From: Actinomycetota bacterium
GTDB lineage: Bacteria > Actinomycetota > Acidimicrobiia > Spongiisociales > UBA11373
Assembly: GCA_020444505.1 (NCBI GenBank)
Contig: JAHLKU010000021.1
Coordinates: 1 to 37,663 of the forward strand
Length of the DNA: 37,663 bases
Direction of reading: 5' to 3'
Within the stretch, counting starts at the first letter, position 1; each line of letters starts with the position of its first letter. Both the position numbers and the translations under genes were made by a program. Below are positions 33,701-37,663 of the stretch, piece by piece. A model generated the notes under the pieces. It saw only the letters and a list, made by a program, of their open reading frames with translations, was not told the DNA's origin and did no database searches.

Positions 33701-34704
33701 CCACGATGAGGGACCTGATCGCCGACCTGCCGGCCCAGTTGCGGTGGGCGGCCGACGTGGAACCGCCGGAGGTGCCCGCCGCCGCCGAGATGCTGGTGGC
33801 CGGCATGGGCGGCTCCGGCATCGCCGGCGACGTGGCCGCGGTGGTGGCCGAGGCCGCCGGACGGCGCGTCGGGGTCCACAAGTCGTACGGGCTGCCCGCC
33901 TGGGTGGGGGACGCCGGTCCGCTGGTCGCTGCCGTGTCCCACAGCGGGAACACCGAGGAGACCCTGTCGTCGGTGGCGGCGGCCCTGTCGGCGGGGCTGC
34001 ACCCGGCCGTCGTCGCCTCGGGGGGACGGCTGGCCGAGATGGCGGCCGACCGTGGCTGGCCGGCGATCGTGATCCCCGCCGGACCCCAGCCCCGCGCCGC
34101 CGTCGGGTACCTGGCCGGGGCGGTGCTGCGCCTGGCCGAGGCCGCCGGGGTGGTGCCGCCGATGGCGGCCGACCTGGCCGAGGCCGCCGATGTGGTGGAA
34201 GGCCTGCTGGACGGCGGCGACGGCCCGGCGGTCGCGCTGGCGGCAGACCTGGCCGAGGGGCTGGAGGGCCGCGTCGCCCTCGTGTACGGCGGGCACGGGC
34301 CGGCCGCGGTGGCCGCCTACCGCTGGAAGTGCCAGATCAACGAGAACGGCAAGTCGCCGGCGTACGCCGGGACACTGCCGGAACTGGACCACAACGAGAT
34401 CGTCGGCTGGGACGCCGACCCCCGCCTCGGCCGCGATCGGGTGGGCATCATCACGCTCTGCGACCGCGACGCGCACCCCCGGGTGAGCCGCCGGGCGGAG
34501 TTGACCACCGACCTGCTCGGCGGCCGGGTGGGGGTGGTCGGCACCGTCGAGGCGCAGGGACGCAGCGTCCTGGCCCGGCTGTTCAGCCTCGTGGTCGTCG
34601 GCGACCTGGTCTCGGTGGCGGTGGCCGAGCGGGCCGGCGTCGACCCGATGCCGGTGGAGATCATCCAGACCCTGAAGCGGCGGCTCGCCGAGGAGGAAGC
34701 ATGA
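33697..34704 (+). CDS. Bifunctional phosphoglucose/phosphomannose isomerase
   Basis: A 335-aa double-SIS-domain protein. The N-terminal SIS domain has AGMGGSGIAGD and SHSGNTEET. The second carries NENGKSPAY with the base Glu216 and LDHNEIVGW with His232, matching the archaeal PGI/PMI active site. It isomerises fructose-6-phosphate with glucose-6- and mannose-6-phosphate, feeding ManB directly. In M. tuberculosis the equivalent position has a SIS protein (Rv3256c) followed by the cupin-type manA; here no manA follows, and the catalytic residues are kept, so this enzyme probably makes mannose-6-phosphate itself. GTG 33697 has GGAGG four bases upstream. Its stop overlaps ahcY as ATGA. Confidence 0.9.
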   Translation: MTTMRDLIADLPAQLRWAADVEPPEVPAAAEMLVAGMGGSGIAGDVAAVVAEAAGRRVGVHKSYGLPAWVGDAGPLVAAVSHSGNTEETLSSVAAALSAGLHPAVVASGGRLAEMAADRGWPAIVIPAGPQPRAAVGYLAGAVLRLAEAAGVVPPMAADLAEAADVVEGLLDGGDGPAVALAADLAEGLEGRVALVYGGHGPAAVAAYRWKCQINENGKSPAYAGTLPELDHNEIVGWDADPRLGRDRVGIITLCDRDAHPRVSRRAELTTDLLGGRVGVVGTVEAQGRSVLARLFSLVVVGDLVSVAVAERAGVDPMPVEIIQTLKRRLAEEEA

Positions 34705-35948
34705 AGCACGACATCGCCGACCCCGCGCTCGCCGAGGCCGGTGCGCTCCGGGTGGAGTGGGCCGGGCGCCGCATGCCGGTGCTGGCCACCGTCCGGGAGC
34801 GCTTTCGCCGGGAGCAGCCGCTGGCCGGGAAGCGGATCGCCGCCTGCCTGCACGTCACGGCCGAGACCGCCAACCTGATGCTGGCGCTGCGCGCCGGCGG
34901 CGCCGAGGCCGTCCTGTGCGCCAGCAACCCGCTGAGCACCCAGGACGACGTGGCCGCCGCCCTGGTGGCCGAGGGGATCCCGGTGTTCGCGGTGCGGGGC
35001 GAGGACGCCGACACCTACTACTCGCACATCAGGGCGGCGCTGGAGACCGAGCCGCACGTCACCATGGACGACGGCGCCGATCTCGTCACGGTGCTGCTCG
35101 AGGAGCGGCCGTGCCCCGACCCGATCGGCTCCACCGAGGAGACCACCACCGGGGTCATCCGGCTGCGGGCCATGGCCGCCGACGGCGTCCTCCGCTTCCC
35201 CGTGGTCGCCGTCAACGACTCCGACACCAAGCACCTGTTCGACAACCGCCACGGCACCGGCCAGTCGTCGCTGGACGGCATCCTGCGGGCCACCAACATC
35301 CTCTTCGCCGGCAAGACCGTGGTCGTGGTGGGCTACGGGGACTGTGGTGTGGGCGTTGCGTCCAGAGCCGCCGGCCTGGGGGCCAGGGTCGCGGTGGTGG
35401 AGGTGGACCCGGTCAGGGCGCTCTCCGCCGCCATGGAGGGGCACTCGGTGGTCACCGCCGACGAGGCGGCCCGCACCGGCGACGTGTTCGTGACCGTGAC
35501 CGGCAACCTCCACGTGCTGCGGGGCGAGCACTTCGACGTCATGAAGGACGGGGCGATCCTCGCCAACGCCGGGCACTTCGACGTCGAGCTGGACCTGACC
35601 GAACTGGAGAAGCGCGCCGTGCAGAAGCGCCGCATCCGCCACGAACTCGACGAGTGGACCATGCCCGACGGCCGCCGGATCCTGGTCGTCTCGGAGGGCC
35701 GCCTCGTGAACCTGAGCGCGGCGGAGGGCCATCCGGCCGACGTCATGGACATGTCGTTCAGCAACCAGGCGCTCGCCGCCGAGTGGCTGGTCGCCAACGG
35801 CGACGACCTGGACCCGCAGGTCCATCGTCTGCCGGAGCACCTCGACGCCGAGGTGGCCACGATCGCCCTGGAGCACCTGGGCGGGGCCGTCGAGACGCTC
35901 ACCTCCGAGCAGGAGAGGTACCTCAGCTCCTGGCGGCAGGGGACCTAG
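34701..35948 (+). CDS. ahcY: Adenosylhomocysteinase, short archaeal/Thermotoga-type
   Basis: A 415-aa SAH hydrolase, splitting S-adenosylhomocysteine to adenosine and homocysteine. Active-site segments: HVTAETA (51-57), the catalytic Glu in GSTEETTTG (143-151), NDSDTKHLFDN (172-182), and the NAD loop VVGYGDCGVG (209-218). It ends in LSSW plus a short tail. Actinobacterial SahH proteins (about 485-495 aa) carry an extra insert of roughly 40 residues and use FDNLYGC; this one lacks the insert and reads FDNRHGTGQ as in archaea and Thermotoga. The synteny with sahH in mycobacteria is kept, so the enzyme type differs at the same locus. Cotranscribed with manB. Confidence 0.95.
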   Translation: MKHDIADPALAEAGALRVEWAGRRMPVLATVRERFRREQPLAGKRIAACLHVTAETANLMLALRAGGAEAVLCASNPLSTQDDVAAALVAEGIPVFAVRGEDADTYYSHIRAALETEPHVTMDDGADLVTVLLEERPCPDPIGSTEETTTGVIRLRAMAADGVLRFPVVAVNDSDTKHLFDNRHGTGQSSLDGILRATNILFAGKTVVVVGYGDCGVGVASRAAGLGARVAVVEVDPVRALSAAMEGHSVVTADEAARTGDVFVTVTGNLHVLRGEHFDVMKDGAILANAGHFDVELDLTELEKRAVQKRRIRHELDEWTMPDGRRILVVSEGRLVNLSAAEGHPADVMDMSFSNQALAAEWLVANGDDLDPQVHRLPEHLDAEVATIALEHLGGAVETLTSEQERYLSSWRQGT

Positions 35949-36520
35949 GCCTCCCGCTCCAACCTGACCACGGGGCGCCCGTTGCGGCGCTCGACCTCGG
36001 TGAAGCCGGCGGCGAGGAACATCTCCAGCGACCCGACGTACAGGTCGGCGTTGGACACCTTCCTCACCGCCGTGTCCTTGGGGTGGCCGTCGATGCGCTG
36101 CGCCCCGTGGGCGAAGGCGTGTTCGACGGCGGCGCCCATCAGGGCGGTGGCGATGCCCCGCCGGCGGTGACCCCTGGCGATGTAGAAGCAGTTGATCACC
36201 CAGGAAGGGTGCTCGTCGATCGGCTTGAAGGCCCTCGATCGGGGCGACATCATCCTGGCGTAGCGGTCCCGGGGGCCGAGTGCCACCCAGCCGACCGGCA
36301 CGCCGTCGAGGTAGGCGAGGAGGCCGGGGACCTCGCCGCCCGCCACCATCTGCTCCAGCACTTCGCGCCGCCCGTCGGCGCCTGCGTCCTCCCATTGGCG
36401 GGCCGTCAACACCCACCAGGTGCACCAGCAATTGGAGTAGGCGCCGTTGGGGCCGAACAGGGCGAGCAGGTCGTCCCAGCGGTCGGGCGTGGCGGGGTGG
36501 ATCTCGCAGGCGTGGGCCAT
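35945..36520 (-). CDS. GNAT-family N-acetyltransferase
   Basis: A 191-aa acyl-CoA-dependent acetyltransferase. The acetyl-CoA loop is ARGHRRRGIATALM and the preceding strand WVINCFYI; PVGWVALGPR is the central beta hairpin. The start region SNCWCTWW, with two cysteines and three tryptophans, is typical of a GNAT subgroup of unknown substrate. ATG 36520 lies six bases after a TACCCT -10, supporting it over the upstream ATG 36595. Its stop codon overlaps that of convergent ahcY. Confidence 0.87.
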   Translation of the reverse strand: MAHACEIHPATPDRWDDLLALFGPNGAYSNCWCTWWVLTARQWEDAGADGRREVLEQMVAGGEVPGLLAYLDGVPVGWVALGPRDRYARMMSPRSRAFKPIDEHPSWVINCFYIARGHRRRGIATALMGAAVEHAFAHGAQRIDGHPKDTAVRKVSNADLYVGSLEMFLAAGFTEVERRNGRPVVRLEREA

Positions 36521-36526
36521 GGCGGC

Positions 36527-36532
36527 AGGGTA
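36527..36532 (-). promoter_or_regulatory. -10 box TACCCT of the acetyltransferase gene
   Basis: On the minus strand TACCCT ends exactly six bases before ATG 36520, the textbook leaderless spacing, with no Shine-Dalgarno. Confidence 0.45.
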
Positions 36533-36558
36533 GACCGGCCCAGGCGGTCGGGTCGGGT

Positions 36559-36564
36559 CATAAT
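36559..36564 (+). promoter_or_regulatory. -10 box CATAAT of corA
   Basis: CATAAT ends six bases before ATG 36571; no Shine-Dalgarno. It is divergent from the acetyltransferase promoter 27 bases away. Confidence 0.5.
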
Positions 36565-36570
36565 GCGGGC

Positions 36571-37663
36571 ATGCAGCGGCTGTACCACGTGGCACCCGGC
36601 GCCGACCGGGCGGTGGAGACCGGCGCCGACGGCGTGGAGCGCGCCCGCGCCGCGGGTGGGTGGATGTGGCTGGATGTCGAGGGCGTGGACGCCGCGGAGG
36701 TGCAGGCCGTCGCCGATCGGTTCGGGTTCGACCGCCTCGCCGTCGAGGACGTCCTCGAGGCCGCCGAGCACCCCCGGGTGGACGACTACCCCGGCCACAC
36801 CATGGTGACGCTGCTCGGCATCGCCGACGACGACACCCGGCTGCGCACCGTGGAGTACGACGTGTTCGTGGGCCCCGGCTACCTGGTCACCTTCCTCCAC
36901 GAGCCGCTGCCGGGGTTCGCGTGGATGCGGGCCCACCTGGTGGAGGGGGGACGCCCGGCCGGTATGGGCCCCTCCCGATTCCTCGCCCTGTTGCTGGAGG
37001 CGGGCGCCACCCGGTACCGGACGCTGGCGGACGCCCTGGACGGGCGCATCGAGGAGATGGAGGACCGGGCGCTGGCCGGCGACCCGTCGGTGATCGGCGA
37101 GATCCACGCGCTGCGCCGGGACCTGCTGTACCTGCGCCGCGTGGTCGGGCCGCAGGAGGACGCCGTCCACCGGCTCGCCACCGAGGAACTGCCCGGCATC
37201 GAGCCCAGGGCGCGGATGCGGCTGGCCGGCGTCGAGCGCCAGTACGAGCGGGTGCTCGATTCGCTCGACACCGCCCGCAGCCTGCTGGAGGCGGTGCTCG
37301 AGACCTACCGGGCCTCGGTCGCCGAGCGCGCCAACGAGGTGATGAAGGTGCTCACCGTGTTCGCTGCGATCGTGCTGCCGTTGTCGCTGATCGCCGGCAT
37401 CTACGGCATGAACTTCGCCCACATGCCGGAGCTGGCGTGGAGGTGGGCGTACTTCGCGGTGCTCGGGCTGATGGGAGTCGTGGGCCTCGGCCTGTGGGTG
37501 TACTTCTCGCGCCGGGGCTTCATCGGCGGGCCGCGCCTCGGCGCGGTGCCGAAGACGATCGGGCGGGGGCTGGCCGGCTTCGTCCGCCTCACCACCAGCC
37601 CGGTGACGGGGCTGGCCCGCGTGATCGTCGGGAAGCCGGGGCAGACGCCCGGCGACTCCGGCG
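36571..37663 (+). CDS. corA: CorA-family magnesium/divalent cation channel (3' end outside window)
   Basis: 364 codons are visible and the frame is still open at the window end. The long cytoplasmic N-terminal part has an alpha/beta start (WMWLDVEGVD) and a helical stalk (about residues 140-265, rich in Arg/Glu, with ALRRDLLYLRRVV). Two helices follow: the first ends in the selectivity motif YGMNF (279-280 are Met-Asn), the second is near 291-311. CorA forms a pentamer importing Mg2+ (also Co2+/Ni2+). The protein runs at least 50 residues beyond the second helix, longer than the short basic tail of typical CorA; this tail is Gly/Arg-rich. Confidence 0.92.
   Translation, partial: MQRLYHVAPGADRAVETGADGVERARAAGGWMWLDVEGVDAAEVQAVADRFGFDRLAVEDVLEAAEHPRVDDYPGHTMVTLLGIADDDTRLRTVEYDVFVGPGYLVTFLHEPLPGFAWMRAHLVEGGRPAGMGPSRFLALLLEAGATRYRTLADALDGRIEEMEDRALAGDPSVIGEIHALRRDLLYLRRVVGPQEDAVHRLATEELPGIEPRARMRLAGVERQYERVLDSLDTARSLLEAVLETYRASVAERANEVMKVLTVFAAIVLPLSLIAGIYGMNFAHMPELAWRWAYFAVLGLMGVVGLGLWVYFSRRGFIGGPRLGAVPKTIGRGLAGFVRLTTSPVTGLARVIVGKPGQTPGDSG

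Noticed and set aside
30058-34476. A 1472-codon minus-strand open frame
   Set aside because: It spans several clear genes on both strands (membrane protein, GT2, manB, isomerase) and has shadow-frame composition without any motif.

Overview
This is 37.7 kb of very GC-rich (by eye about 70% or more), gene-dense bacterial chromosome. I read 34 protein genes. The longest stretch without a gene is about 120 bases. I see no RNA gene, insertion sequence, prophage or CRISPR array. The content points to Actinomycetota: DUF3499, a DUF5719-type protein beside a giant membrane glycosyltransferase, coenzyme F420 genes, AccA3/AccD5-like acyl-CoA carboxylase genes, an LCP ligase with a LytR C-terminal domain, and a PASTA-containing class A PBP. 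From memory, the right two thirds follow the order of the Mycobacterium tuberculosis block between sahH (Rv3248c) and accA3 (Rv3285) and its Streptomyces counterpart. The usual whiB2 gene is absent, CofE is stand-alone, and AhcY is of the short archaeal type. These differences suggest a deep lineage such as Acidimicrobiia rather than Mycobacterium or Streptomyces; that placement is inference.

Layout. 1-129: start and promoter of a gene running off the left edge. 130-2601 (-): bifunctional penicillin-binding protein. 2662-6358 (+): B12-dependent acyl-CoA mutase large subunit, EamA permease, L-2-hydroxyglutarate oxidase. 6457-9097: folD and fhs, convergent. 9167-11838: a COG2403-like GTPase of unknown role, divergent from a class III aminotransferase; a near-perfect palindrome lies between them. 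11912-15895 (-): accD-like and accA-like carboxylase genes followed by a TetR regulator. 15943-21269 (+): birA, then LCP ligase, ugd, GDP-mannose pyrophosphorylase and a sugar epimerase. 21282-23775 (-): cofD, cofE, Fpg/Nei glycosylase. 23827-28329 (+): giant membrane glycosyltransferase, DUF5719 protein, membrane thioredoxin. 28450-29252 (+): three tiny cysteine-rich proteins. 29296-32126: polytopic GT-C-like membrane protein convergent with a small GT2. 32182-35948 (+): manB, Trm112-like protein, phosphoglucose/phosphomannose isomerase, ahcY. 35945-37663: GNAT acetyltransferase, then corA running off the right edge.

How the genes work together. The isomerase, ManB and the pyrophosphorylase form a complete route from fructose-6-phosphate to GDP-mannose. 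Ugd and the epimerase add UDP-sugars. The membrane glycosyltransferases, LCP ligase and PBP are the likely consumers and wall builders. The carboxylase, its biotin ligase and the mutase fit propionyl-CoA to succinyl-CoA metabolism. FolD and Fhs serve one-carbon metabolism, AhcY recycles S-adenosylhomocysteine, and CofD/CofE serve F420 synthesis.

Regulation. Many first genes of transcription units have a TANNNT or CANNNT -10 box only 6-11 bases before the start codon and no Shine-Dalgarno sequence, which suggests leaderless mRNAs. Genes inside operons have good Shine-Dalgarno sites or stop/start overlaps such as ATGA and GTGA. The most interesting regulatory site is the palindrome CCTATCA-AC-TGATAGG at 10589-10604.
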